The notes under the pieces were generated by a model. The model saw nothing but the letters and a program-made list of their open reading frames with translations, searched no databases and was not told where the DNA came from. DNA of 64,000 nt from Amycolatopsis pithecellobii (GTDB lineage Bacteria > Actinomycetota > Actinomycetes > Mycobacteriales > Pseudonocardiaceae), in contig NZ_WMBA01000023.1 of the NCBI RefSeq assembly GCF_009707865.1, forward strand, positions 1-64,000. The letters are read 5' to 3'. A program made the translations under genes and the position numbers. Positions 42,908-51,016 of this stretch are shown one piece after another (positions within the stretch are counted from its first letter, which is position 1; every line of letters starts with the position of its first letter).

Positions 42908-43834
42908 ATGCAGGACGAACCGATCGGCCTCGTCGGCGCCGGGACCATCGGCGGTGGCTGGGCCGCCACCTATCTCGCCCGCCGCCGGCCGGTGCTGGTG
43001 GTGGACCCGGCACCGGACGCGTTCGGGAGGCTGACGGCGTATCTCGAGGCGGTGTGGCCGTCGGTGCGGCGCACCGTGCCGGACGCCCCCGCCGCGGTGC
43101 CCGTGGACCTGCTGCGGCTGGTTCCCCTCGCGGATCTCGGCGCCGCGGTTCTGGTGCACGAGAACGTCCCCGAGTCAGTCGAGTCCAAAAAGGACGCTTA
43201 TCACGACATCGAGGACGTGGTCGGACCCGGCGTCCCGATCCTGTCGAGCAGCGGTGGCCTGATGCCGTCGCAGCTGCAGGCTGGTATGCACCACCCAGAG
43301 CGGTTCGTCGTCGCCCATCCCCAGAGCCCGGTCTACGCGCTCCCGCTCGTGGAGGTGCTGGCCGGCAAGGCGACCTCACCCGCCGTCGTCGACGCGGTGC
43401 TCGCCCACCTCACCGGTCTGGGCAAGCGCCCGGTGCTGCTGCACCGCGAAATCCCCGGCTACCTCACCAACCGGCTGACCTTCGCGATGCTCCGGGAGGC
43501 GACGCATCTGCTCGCCGAGGGCGTCGTCGACGCGCGCGGCATCGAGGACGCCGTCGTGCACGGCATCACCCCGCGCTTCCTGATCGGTGGCCCGCTCACG
43601 TCGCTGGCGCTCGCGGGTGGTCCCGGCGGAATGCGCGGCGCGATGCGCTCGTTCGCGGACACCATCGAGGGGTGGTGGTCCGATCTGGGCACGCCGCATC
43701 TCGACGAAGACACCCGCGCCCGGCTGATCGCGGCCGCGGACGAGATTTTCGGTGACCGGCCGATCGGCGACATCCTCGCCGCCAGGGACGCCGCCGCTGT
43801 CGACGTGCTGGCCTTGCTGCAGGGCGAGGAGTGA
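42908..43834 (+). CDS. 3-hydroxyacyl-CoA dehydrogenase-family protein (carnitine-dehydrogenase-like)
   Basis: 308 residues from ATG 42908, chosen for the AAGGAGG 6 bases upstream; this is the one internal ribosome site in the operon not created by overlap. 'IGLVGAGTIGGGWAATYLARR' is the NAD-binding motif, 'LVHENVPESVESKKDAYHDIE' and 'ILSSSGGLMPSQL' the middle, and 'HPQSPVYALPLVEV' contains the catalytic His. The family includes 3-hydroxyacyl-CoA, L-gulonate and carnitine dehydrogenases. With the ligase, MaoC and thioesterase genes it suits side-chain beta-oxidation. Confidence 0.85.
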   Translation: MQDEPIGLVGAGTIGGGWAATYLARRRPVLVVDPAPDAFGRLTAYLEAVWPSVRRTVPDAPAAVPVDLLRLVPLADLGAAVLVHENVPESVESKKDAYHDIEDVVGPGVPILSSSGGLMPSQLQAGMHHPERFVVAHPQSPVYALPLVEVLAGKATSPAVVDAVLAHLTGLGKRPVLLHREIPGYLTNRLTFAMLREATHLLAEGVVDARGIEDAVVHGITPRFLIGGPLTSLALAGGPGGMRGAMRSFADTIEGWWSDLGTPHLDEDTRARLIAAADEIFGDRPIGDILAARDAAAVDVLALLQGEE

Positions 43835-45528
43835 GCATGTTCGCCACACCCGCGGTCGATTACCGCCGGGAACCGGATGGCTTGGTCGTGCTGCGATCGC
43901 GCATTCCGGCGGGCAGGCCGGCGCCGACCATCCTGCACTGGTTGCGCCGATTCGCCACCGAAACGCCCGGCGCGGCACTCCTCACGACGGCCACCGACGC
44001 GGGCAGGACGGCCTGGTCCTACGCCGAGGCGTGGCAGGATGTCCAGCGGGCCGCCGCCGCATTGGTCCACAGTGGACTGCGCAAGGGTGACCGGGTGGTC
44101 GTGCTGGGCCCGAATTCCGTGGCGCACCTGACCATGTCGCTGGCCACGATGCTGGCCGGTGCCGTCGCCGTGCCGGTCGCACCGCAATACGCCGGGGCGT
44201 CGGCCGACCGTGCCAAGCTGCGTGATCTGCTGGCCCTGCTCGAACCCGCACTGGTCTGGGCCGCCGAATCCGCACAGGCCGCGGTGCTGGCTGAGGCCCT
44301 GCCCGGGCACACTCGCGTCCTCGTGGGGCGAGCGGCTGTCCGTGAGCTGCGGCAAGCGAGCCACGACCGCGGTCCGGTGCCTGACGCCATCGACGCCGCG
44401 GCCCCGGCGAAGATCCTGCTCACCTCCGGTTCGACCGGCCGGCCGAAACCCGTGGCCTACAGCCAGTCGATGATGACGACGAACGTCCAGATGACACTCG
44501 ACGTCTGGCCGTTCCTGACCGGGCATCGCCCCGTCCTGGTCGACTGGCTGCCGTGGAACCACGCCTTCGGCGGCAACGCCAACGTCAACCTCGTGCTGTC
44601 CCAAGGGGGAACCCTGCACATCGACGAGGCCGCGGGCAGGCCGGAAAGGCTCGACCTCACGATCCGGAACCTGCGCCGCCACCGGCCCACCTTCCACGGC
44701 GCGGTGCCGGCGGGGTTTGCGGCGCTCCTGCCCGCACTCGAAGCCGATCCGGCCTTCCGCGAGGCGTTCTTCGGCCGCCTCGACGTCATGTTCAGCGCCG
44801 GCGCGGCCATGCACCCGACGGTGTTCCGGCGGCTGTCCGAACTGTCGGCGACGGTGCGCGGGCGCCCGGTCCCCATCGTGACCGGATGGGGCTCGACCGA
44901 GGTCGGCCCTGGCGCCACCATGGTGCACGCACACGGGGTGGCACCGGACTGCATCGGGACCCCGCTGCCGGGTGTCGAGATCGGACTGCGGCCCGTCGCG
45001 GGCAAGTACGAACTCCTCGTCCGCGGACCCTGTGTCGCCGAAGGGTACTGGCGGCAGCCCGGACCCAGCCGGGCCGCGTTCACCGACGACGGCTGGTATC
45101 GCTCCGGTGACGCGGGCGAACTCGTCGATCCCGAGCACCCCGATCGCGGGCTGCGCTTCGCCGGGCGGATCGCCGACGATTTCAAGCTGGCCAACGGAAC
45201 CTGGGTGGATGCCGGCGGTATCCGCACGAGCCTGCTGGCCCGCGGCGGAGGCCGATTGCGCGACATCGTCGTCACCGGCGCCGACCGGTCCGCACCTTGT
45301 GTGCTGGTCTGGGCCGCCGAGCCGTTCGGCGAGGACGATCTGCGACTGTTGCTGGACGCGTACAACCGGGAGAACACCAAGCCCAGCACCAGGATCCTCG
45401 ACGGCGCATTGCTGGAGCCCGAGGGCGACGAGGTGGGAAGCAAGGGACAGCTCGTGCGCGGTGCCGTCCTGGCGCGGCGGCGATCGCTCGTCGAGCGGAT
45501 GTACGACCGGCAGAAGGCAGAATCGTGA
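43831..45528 (+). CDS. AMP-binding acyl-CoA ligase, feruloyl-CoA synthetase-like
   Basis: 565 residues from GTG 43831 (GTGA overlap; ATG 43837 alternative). 'ILLTSGSTGRPKPVAYSQ' is the P-loop of adenylate-forming enzymes. 'WLPWNHAFGGNANVNLVLSQGGTLHIDE' is characteristic of feruloyl-CoA synthetases, and 'GWGSTEVGPGAT' binds adenylate. 'YRSGDAGELVDPEHPDRGLRFAGRIADDFKLANG' begins the C-terminal domain. It probably activates a hydroxycinnamate- or phenylpropanoate-like acid to its CoA thioester. Confidence 0.87.
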   Translation: MSMFATPAVDYRREPDGLVVLRSRIPAGRPAPTILHWLRRFATETPGAALLTTATDAGRTAWSYAEAWQDVQRAAAALVHSGLRKGDRVVVLGPNSVAHLTMSLATMLAGAVAVPVAPQYAGASADRAKLRDLLALLEPALVWAAESAQAAVLAEALPGHTRVLVGRAAVRELRQASHDRGPVPDAIDAAAPAKILLTSGSTGRPKPVAYSQSMMTTNVQMTLDVWPFLTGHRPVLVDWLPWNHAFGGNANVNLVLSQGGTLHIDEAAGRPERLDLTIRNLRRHRPTFHGAVPAGFAALLPALEADPAFREAFFGRLDVMFSAGAAMHPTVFRRLSELSATVRGRPVPIVTGWGSTEVGPGATMVHAHGVAPDCIGTPLPGVEIGLRPVAGKYELLVRGPCVAEGYWRQPGPSRAAFTDDGWYRSGDAGELVDPEHPDRGLRFAGRIADDFKLANGTWVDAGGIRTSLLARGGGRLRDIVVTGADRSAPCVLVWAAEPFGEDDLRLLLDAYNRENTKPSTRILDGALLEPEGDEVGSKGQLVRGAVLARRRSLVERMYDRQKAES

Positions 45529-46010
45529 AAATCGGGAACCCGGCCAGAACACTCGACGTCGGCAGCGCCGCCGACCTGCATGCCCACCTCGGCAGCGAGA
45601 TCGGGATCAGCGGCTGGGCGTCGCTCGACCAGGACGACGTGCTCGGCTTCGCCGAACTCACGCACGACCGCCACTGGATCCACACGGACCCGGCGCGGGC
45701 CCGCGACGAGGCCGGCCTGGGAGGCCTTCTCGCACACGGATTCCTGGTGCTCGCCACGGTCACCGCGCTGGCGAACCAGTGCTACACCATCGCCGGCGCC
45801 ACCCGGTGGACGAACTACGGGCTGGAGCGGATCCGTTTCACGGCACCGGTTTTCCCGGGCGACGAGTTCCGCTTGCGCCTTACGCTGAACGCGGTCGAGC
45901 CGGGGCCGGGCCCGGCCACCCGGCTCGGTCTCGACTGTCTGCTCGAACGCCGCGCCGGTGCCCGGCCCGCGCTGGCGGCGAACTGGATCGTCCTGGTGGA
46001 GGAAGCATGA
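45525..46010 (+). CDS. MaoC-like (R)-specific enoyl-CoA hydratase
   Basis: 161 residues from GTG 45525, overlapping the ligase stop (GTGA). 'FAELTHDRHWIHTDPARARDEAGLGGLLAHGFLVLA' contains the hydratase motif with the catalytic Asp/His pair of the hot-dog fold. 'NYGLERIRFTAPVFPGDEFRL' is the usual second half. It would hydrate the enoyl-CoA formed from the ligase product and feed the hydroxyacyl-CoA dehydrogenase-like enzyme. Stereochemical match with that enzyme is not known. Confidence 0.9.
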   Translation: MKIGNPARTLDVGSAADLHAHLGSEIGISGWASLDQDDVLGFAELTHDRHWIHTDPARARDEAGLGGLLAHGFLVLATVTALANQCYTIAGATRWTNYGLERIRFTAPVFPGDEFRLRLTLNAVEPGPGPATRLGLDCLLERRAGARPALAANWIVLVEEA

Positions 46011-46414
46011 ACGTTCCCGAAGGCTTCGTCCCGCTCGGCCAGGAAGGCACGTTCCTCGGCCACGTCGGCGGCCTGCTGTGGCGGCGCGGCGCGGACCGGA
46101 CGGAGGTGTGCGTGTCGTTGGCGCCGCATCATCTCAATCCCAACGGCACCGCACACGGTGGCTTGCTGATGACCGTCCTCGACATCACACTGGGCGCCAC
46201 CGTCGAATCGTTCCTCGGCGTGGATCCCGGCCGCCATCCCGTGACGCTGCAGCTGTCGTGCTCGATGCTGGCGCCCGCACGTGGTGGTGAGCTCCTGTTC
46301 GGGGAAGCGACGGTGGACCAGTCGACGCGGACGGTGACGTTCGTGTCCGCCCGGCTCCACAGCGAAGGGCGGACCGTCCTGACCGCGAGCGCGGTGTTCC
46401 GCAATCCACGATGA
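46007..46414 (+). CDS. PaaI-like hot-dog thioesterase
   Basis: 135 residues from ATG 46007 (ATGA overlap; GGAGGAAGC upstream). The signature 'HHLNPNGTAHGGLLMTVLDITLGATVE' is that of the PaaI/4-hydroxybenzoyl-CoA thioesterase group. It is the last gene of the plus-strand catabolic operon, probably releasing the shortened acid from CoA or clearing dead-end thioesters. It converges with the XRE regulator gene 10 bp further on. Confidence 0.9.
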   Translation: MNVPEGFVPLGQEGTFLGHVGGLLWRRGADRTEVCVSLAPHHLNPNGTAHGGLLMTVLDITLGATVESFLGVDPGRHPVTLQLSCSMLAPARGGELLFGEATVDQSTRTVTFVSARLHSEGRTVLTASAVFRNPR

Positions 46415-46424
46415 CCCGGCTCGG

Positions 46425-47279
46425 TCAAGACCTCGTCATGGACGCGCCTATCGCACCGACCCGGAGGAACTCGAGCTTCTCGGCGTCGGGCCCGCTTTCA
46501 GTAGTGGTATAGACCACGAGTTTGACGTCCGAGTCCGGGACGGTGACGACATCGCAGTCGAGTGTCACGTCCCCGACAACCGGGTGGTGGATGGTCTTGA
46601 CGATGGTCTGGTGCACGGCCGCGCGGCCCTCCTCCCAGAGCTCGGCGAAGCGCGGACTGCGTGCCCGGACATCCGCGATGAACGCCCGGAAGCGACTGTC
46701 GCCACTGAGTTCCGCGGCTGAACAGCGAAGGTCCGCCACGAGCGCTCGTTCAAACGCGTCAGGCCCCCCTCGGGGTGTTGCGATGCGGGCGATGCTCTCG
46801 TCGATGAACGTCTGCACGATCAGGTTCTGCTCGGGATCGTGTATCACCGACGGCGCTTGGAACAGCGCTTGCCAGAGAGAGGTCGAGGTGAGCAGGGTCC
46901 AGTCGGCCGCGAACGCCGCGAGGGGCAGGTCGGACATGCGGGTGATCATCCGCTGCACCCCGGGCGGGATGTGGTGGGAGACCGTCCCGGTTCTCGGCGG
47001 TGTCAGGCCCGCGGCCCGGTAAAGCAGCGCGGTCTCGGTGCGGTCCAGCTGGAGCGCCCGCGCGAGCGACGCGACGATCTGCGCCGACGGAGTGCGCGAG
47101 CGGCCCTGTTCCAGCCGCATCACGTAGTCGACACTGACGCCGGCGAGTTGTGCGAGCTCCTCACGGCGCAACCCCTTCGTGCGGCGACGGCCGGACGACT
47201 CCAGGCCGACATCGGCCGGAAGGAGGCGTTCGCGCCAGATACTGAGCAAACCACCGAGGGAATGAACATCGGAAGACAT
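46425..47279 (-). CDS. XRE-family regulator with MmyB-like ligand domain
   Basis: 284 residues from ATG 47279 (287 if ATG 47288). The N-terminal HTH is 'GLRREELAQLAGVSVDYVMRLEQGRSRTPSAQIVASLARAL'. Residues from about 100 onward, with 'MSDLPLAAFAADWTLLTSTSLWQALFQAP' and 'HPVVGDVTLDCDVVTVPDSDVKLVVYTT', form the PAS-like MmyB domain that binds fatty-acid-like ligands. It is divergent from the small monooxygenase/SDR pair at 47400-48445, the usual target arrangement for this family. Confidence 0.88.
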   Translation of the reverse strand: MSSDVHSLGGLLSIWRERLLPADVGLESSGRRRTKGLRREELAQLAGVSVDYVMRLEQGRSRTPSAQIVASLARALQLDRTETALLYRAAGLTPPRTGTVSHHIPPGVQRMITRMSDLPLAAFAADWTLLTSTSLWQALFQAPSVIHDPEQNLIVQTFIDESIARIATPRGGPDAFERALVADLRCSAAELSGDSRFRAFIADVRARSPRFAELWEEGRAAVHQTIVKTIHHPVVGDVTLDCDVVTVPDSDVKLVVYTTTESGPDAEKLEFLRVGAIGASMTRS

Positions 47280-47399
47280 CACCACCATTATGCCCCGGAC
47301 CGCCCACCACGGCCCGGACGTTGGGTAGCACTGTCTATCTCTGGTTGGACCACCGGGCCGCCGGGCAAGCTGGAACCACTCGACCGAGAGGAATTCCCC

Positions 47400-47723
47400 A
47401 TGACCGCGACCCCGAACGGATACGTGACCGTCCTTTGGGAGGCCAAGGCGAAACCGGGCAAGGAGGCCGAACTCAAGGCCTTCATCACCGCGGCCGTGAC
47501 CCCGTCCCGCAACGACGCCGGCAACATCGACTACGAGGCCCACGAAGTCGACGGCCGGCCCGGCACCTTCGTCATCTACGAACGGTGGGAGAACCGCGAA
47601 TACCTCGACGCCCACCTCGGTGCCCCCCGGATGCGAGAGCTGGTTCCGCAGATGCTCGAACTGATCGAAGGGTCGATCGAGGACGGAATCCGGCTGCTGC
47701 AACCGTTCCGGCCCGCCCAGTAA
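47400..47723 (+). CDS. ABM-type (antibiotic biosynthesis monooxygenase-like) small protein
   Basis: 107 residues from ATG 47400 (GAGAGGA upstream). 'YVTVLWEAKAKPGKEAELKAFITAAVTPSRNDAGNIDYEAHEVDGRPGTFVIYERWENREYLDAHL' is the standard ABM/YgiN pattern, with a dimeric ferredoxin-like fold. It forms an operon with the SDR gene 29 bp downstream and faces the XRE regulator. The product may be a quinone-type monooxygenase or redox protector. It is distinct from the shorter homologue at 2995. Confidence 0.88.
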   Translation: MTATPNGYVTVLWEAKAKPGKEAELKAFITAAVTPSRNDAGNIDYEAHEVDGRPGTFVIYERWENREYLDAHLGAPRMRELVPQMLELIEGSIEDGIRLLQPFRPAQ

Positions 47724-47752
47724 GCCTCTGTTCACTATCTGAAGGAAGAACG

Positions 47753-48445
47753 TTGACGAACACACTCATCACCGGCGGCAACAAAGGTATCGGCTACGAG
47801 ACGGCACGCCGCCTCATCGAAGCCGGGCACACTGTCTGGATCGGTGCCCGCGACCCGGAACGCGGTCGTCTTGCCGCAGCGAAACTCGGCGCCTCGTTCG
47901 TGCAGCTCGACGTGACCGACGAAGCGTCGGTCACGATGGCTGCGAAGATCCTTCGCGACGAGGCCGGCCACCTGGACGTCCTCATCAACAATGCCGGGAT
48001 ACTGGGCGAGGTCGCGACTCCCGAGGAGACGCCGGTCGAGGCGTTCCGTACGGTGTACGAGACCAACGTGTTCGGCGTCGTCCGGGTCACCCGCGCCTTC
48101 CTGCCGCTTCTGCGCGCGGCCGCGGCGCCATCGGTCATCAACGTCACCAGCGGCGTCGGATCCTTCACGCTGATCCACGACCCGGAGCGCGTCGAGTCGC
48201 AGTACCCGCTCGCCGCCTACGGCTCCTCCAAAACCGCGGTCACGATGATCACGATGCAGTACGCCAGGACCATCCACGACATCCGGTTCAACGCCGTCGA
48301 CCCCGGCCAGACCGCGACGGACTTCACCGGCAACCTCGGACACAGCGTCGAGGAAGGCGCCGACGCGATCGTACGTGTCGCGACCCTCGGACCGGACACC
48401 CCGACCGGTACGGTCACCGACCGGAACGGCATCCTGCCCTGGTGA
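47753..48445 (+). CDS. SDR family oxidoreductase
   Basis: 230 residues from TTG 47753, supported by GAAGGA 6 bases upstream and by the family's usual start ('TNTLITGGNKGIGYETARRL'). 'VLINNAGIL' and 'YGSSKTAVTM' give the catalytic Asn, Tyr and Lys. The C-terminus 'TGTVTDRNGILPW' is typical of the carbonyl-reductase-like SDRs paired with MmyB-XRE regulators in actinobacteria. It is probably part of a small reactive-carbonyl or quinone response unit. Confidence 0.88.
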   Translation: MTNTLITGGNKGIGYETARRLIEAGHTVWIGARDPERGRLAAAKLGASFVQLDVTDEASVTMAAKILRDEAGHLDVLINNAGILGEVATPEETPVEAFRTVYETNVFGVVRVTRAFLPLLRAAAAPSVINVTSGVGSFTLIHDPERVESQYPLAAYGSSKTAVTMITMQYARTIHDIRFNAVDPGQTATDFTGNLGHSVEEGADAIVRVATLGPDTPTGTVTDRNGILPW

Positions 48446-48469
48446 TTCCGGCGGTGTTACCGGCCGCGC

Positions 48470-49057
48470 TCAGCGCCTCGTCTCGTACCTGGTCAGGACC
48501 ACGCCGTGGGGGAACGTCCGCGTCTCCACCAGATTCAGGTTCACCCAGCTGTCCAGCGTGGTGAAGAACGGCGTGCCGCCGCCCACCAGGACCGGACAGG
48601 TGGCGAGCGCGTACTCGTCGATCAACCCGGCCCGCATGGCCACCGCGGCGAACGTCGCGCCGCCGATGCTCATCGGTGCGCCGTCCTCGGCTTTGAGCCG
48701 GGTGATCTCGGCGACCGCGTCGCCGGTGACCAGACGCGTGTTCCAGTCGACCTTGTCGATCGTCGAGGAGAACACCACCTTCGGCGTGTCCCGCCAGTTC
48801 CGCGCGAACTCGATCTCCGCCGGAGTGGCACCCGGCTGCTGGTCGCCGGTCGGCCAGTAGGAACTCATCGTCTCCCACAGCTTGCGCCCATACAGCGTCA
48901 GGCCGCTCGCCCGCTCCTGGTCGAGCCACCACTGGAACAGCTCGTCGCTCGGCACGCTCCAGCCGATGTCACCGGATCCCGAGGTGTGGCTCGGGTCGCC
49001 CGGCGCGGCGATGTAGCCGTCCAGGGTCACGTTCATGCCGTAGATCAGTTTCCGCAT
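48470..49057 (-). CDS. Dihydrofolate reductase-like (RibD C-terminal domain) protein
   Basis: 195 residues from ATG 49057 (GGAAAGG upstream). 'RKLIYGMNVTLDGYIAAPG', 'LTLYGRKLWETMSSYWP', 'KVVFSSTIDKVDWNTRLV', 'SIGGATFAAVAM' and 'PVLVGGGTPFF' are the family motifs of the RibD_C/DHFR-like reductases common in actinobacteria. They use NADPH, but most have no known substrate. The gene stands alone, converging with the SDR at 48445. Confidence 0.88.
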   Translation of the reverse strand: MRKLIYGMNVTLDGYIAAPGDPSHTSGSGDIGWSVPSDELFQWWLDQERASGLTLYGRKLWETMSSYWPTGDQQPGATPAEIEFARNWRDTPKVVFSSTIDKVDWNTRLVTGDAVAEITRLKAEDGAPMSIGGATFAAVAMRAGLIDEYALATCPVLVGGGTPFFTTLDSWVNLNLVETRTFPHGVVLTRYETRR

Positions 49058-49139
49058 GCGCCGGCCTTTCCGTCAGTCGAAATCAGACGTACAGACCGGC
49101 GCAGCGCGGCAAACTCATCGGTGCGCGATCAGGGAGCCG

Positions 49140-50786
49140 TCATCCCAGACTTTCCAGCTTCGCTTCCGTGGTCTCGGCCGCGAGCAGGGCCTCGATGCGT
49201 TCCCGCAACTTGAACTTCTGGACCTTCCCGGCCAGGTTCTTGGGCAGCTCCGCCATGTGCTCGAGCCGCTCCGGGACCTTCTGGATCGCGAAACCGTGGT
49301 CCAGGAGGTAGCCGGTCAGCTCCGACAGCGTCGGCGGTTCGTCTCCGGCGGTGACGACGAACGCGCAGGCCCGCTCGATCATGATCGGGTCCGGCATGGC
49401 GACGATGGCGACCTCGGCGATCTTCGGATGGGTGTAGAGGTGGTCTTCGACCTCCTTGACGCTGATGTTCTCACCGCCGCGCAGGACGATGTCCTTCCTG
49501 CGCCCTTCGATGGTCAGCCGGCCGCGCGCGTCCAGCCTGGCCAGGTCGCCGGTGGCGAACCAGCCGTCGGCGTCGAAGACCTCCTCGCCCGGTGGCGGCA
49601 CCAGGTAACCGGTGAACCTTTCCGGCCCCCGCACGAGAAGCTCGCCGCGCTCGCCGGGGGGCAACTCGGCTCCCGCATCGTCGACGATCTTCAGCTCGGT
49701 CCCCTCCATCGGGCGCCCATCGGTCTCGGCGCGCCAGTCGAGCGGGTCGTCGACCCAGGCCTGGGTCGCGGTCGGGTACTCGGTCGATCCGTAGCCGCGG
49801 GCGATGGTGGCGCCGAGGCGGGCTTCAGCCTCCCGGACCAGCCCTGGCGGCACATCTCCCCCACCGACACCGACCCATCGAAGGGACGAGACGTCGCGCT
49901 GCGCAAGCTCCTCGGAACGAACCAGCCCGTGGACGAACGGTGTGGCAGCCGCGGTGAAGGAACAGCGATGACGCTCGATCAGTCTCAGCGCCTCGGTCGG
50001 TTCCCAGACGTCCTGCAGCACGAGCAGGCTGCCCAGCATCGACGGTAGTTGCACGCCGTAGAGCAGGCCCGTGACGTGCGTCAGGGGCGACGGCATGAAG
50101 ATCCGGTCCGTGCCGGTGAGCCCCCAGCTCTCGATGCATCCGTGGTTCTCGCGTACCAGCGTCGCATGTGGGTGGATGACGCCCTTCGGGGCCGAGGTGG
50201 TGCCGGAGGTGTACATCAGCACCGCCGGATCGGTCGCCGCCCGATCGATATCGGGCGCGGGGCCGGCACGCAACAGCTCCTCGAAGGCGCGGCCGGATGG
50301 TGCCTCGTCCCGCACGACGACGGTGTGCGTCAACGCGGGCAGCTGCGGTGCCATCTCGGCCACCATCTGCCGGTAGTCGAATCCGCGGAACCGCGCCGGG
50401 TGCACGAAGACTTTCGTCTCCGCCTGCCGCAGGATGAACTCGACCTCACGCCGCCGGTAGATCGGGATGACGGGGTTGCTGACCGCCCCGCAGCGCAGGA
50501 TCCCGTGGTGCAGGACAACGGCCTCCCACCAGTTCGGCAGTTGCCAGGACACGACGTCGCCCTTGCGGACGCCCAGCTCGTGCAGCGCGCCGGCGATGGC
50601 GCGCACGTGCTTCTCGACCTCCCCGAAGGTGAACGTGCGGGCCCCGTCGACGATCGCCGGGCGAGCGGCGGTCACCGGGTGCGCGGCCCTGGCGGAGACG
50701 AACCCGTCGATCAGCTCCTCGCTCCAGAAACCGGCGCGCCGGTAGCGCTCGGCGTACTCCGGGGCGGGGGTCAGCGTCACGGCCAT
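49140..50786 (-). CDS. AMP-dependent acyl-CoA ligase (beta-keto acid/aromatic acid activation inferred)
   Basis: 548 residues from ATG 50786, sharing one base with the stop of the zinc-ribbon gene. 'VLMYTSGTTSAPKGVIHPHATL' is the P-loop, 'RGYGSTEYPTATQ' the adenylate motif, 'GWFATGDLARLDARGRLTIEGRRKDIVLRGGENIS' the hinge region and 'KNLAGKVQKFKLRE' carries the catalytic Lys. It is the last gene after HyuAB-type carboxylase genes, where acetophenone degraders encode a benzoylacetate-CoA ligase. The same role here is an inference. Confidence 0.87.
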   Translation of the reverse strand: MAVTLTPAPEYAERYRRAGFWSEELIDGFVSARAAHPVTAARPAIVDGARTFTFGEVEKHVRAIAGALHELGVRKGDVVSWQLPNWWEAVVLHHGILRCGAVSNPVIPIYRRREVEFILRQAETKVFVHPARFRGFDYRQMVAEMAPQLPALTHTVVVRDEAPSGRAFEELLRAGPAPDIDRAATDPAVLMYTSGTTSAPKGVIHPHATLVRENHGCIESWGLTGTDRIFMPSPLTHVTGLLYGVQLPSMLGSLLVLQDVWEPTEALRLIERHRCSFTAAATPFVHGLVRSEELAQRDVSSLRWVGVGGGDVPPGLVREAEARLGATIARGYGSTEYPTATQAWVDDPLDWRAETDGRPMEGTELKIVDDAGAELPPGERGELLVRGPERFTGYLVPPPGEEVFDADGWFATGDLARLDARGRLTIEGRRKDIVLRGGENISVKEVEDHLYTHPKIAEVAIVAMPDPIMIERACAFVVTAGDEPPTLSELTGYLLDHGFAIQKVPERLEHMAELPKNLAGKVQKFKLRERIEALLAAETTEAKLESLG

Positions 50787-51016
50787 CAGCCGACTCCGGC
50801 CTGGGCCGGGGGCGTGATCCGGTGCCGGTCGACGACGTGCAGGCAGGTGCGGCACTTCGTCACGCGGAGCCAGCCGCGGTAGTCGACGAGCCGGTAGGTG
50901 AAGACGGTGGCTGCACCACACGCGGGGCAGCCGGTGCCGGCCGGCGTCAAAGGCTCGTCGACGGTCGGCTCGGTGGGCTTGGGGAACATGATGCTTCTCC
51001 CTTCTTGGTCGGTCAC
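50786..51016 (-). CDS. Small zinc-ribbon protein, probable carboxylase small subunit
   Basis: 76 residues from GTG 51016 (GTGA overlap with the hyuB stop), or 67 from ATG 50989, which has GGGAG about 8 bases upstream. Two Cys pairs, 'GCPACGAATVF' and 'TKCRTCLHVV', form a zinc ribbon separated by about 24 residues. Small Cys-rich subunits accompany HyuA/HyuB-like proteins in acetophenone and acetone carboxylases. Its place between hyuB and the CoA-ligase gene supports this. The sequence alone does not prove a carboxylase subunit. Confidence 0.7.
   Translation of the reverse strand: MTDQEGRSIMFPKPTEPTVDEPLTPAGTGCPACGAATVFTYRLVDYRGWLRVTKCRTCLHVVDRHRITPPAQAGVG

Noticed and set aside
43459-45552. 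A 697-codon minus-strand frame opposite the dehydrogenase and ligase genes
   Set aside because: Shadow of two clearly coding plus-strand genes; no domain is visible.
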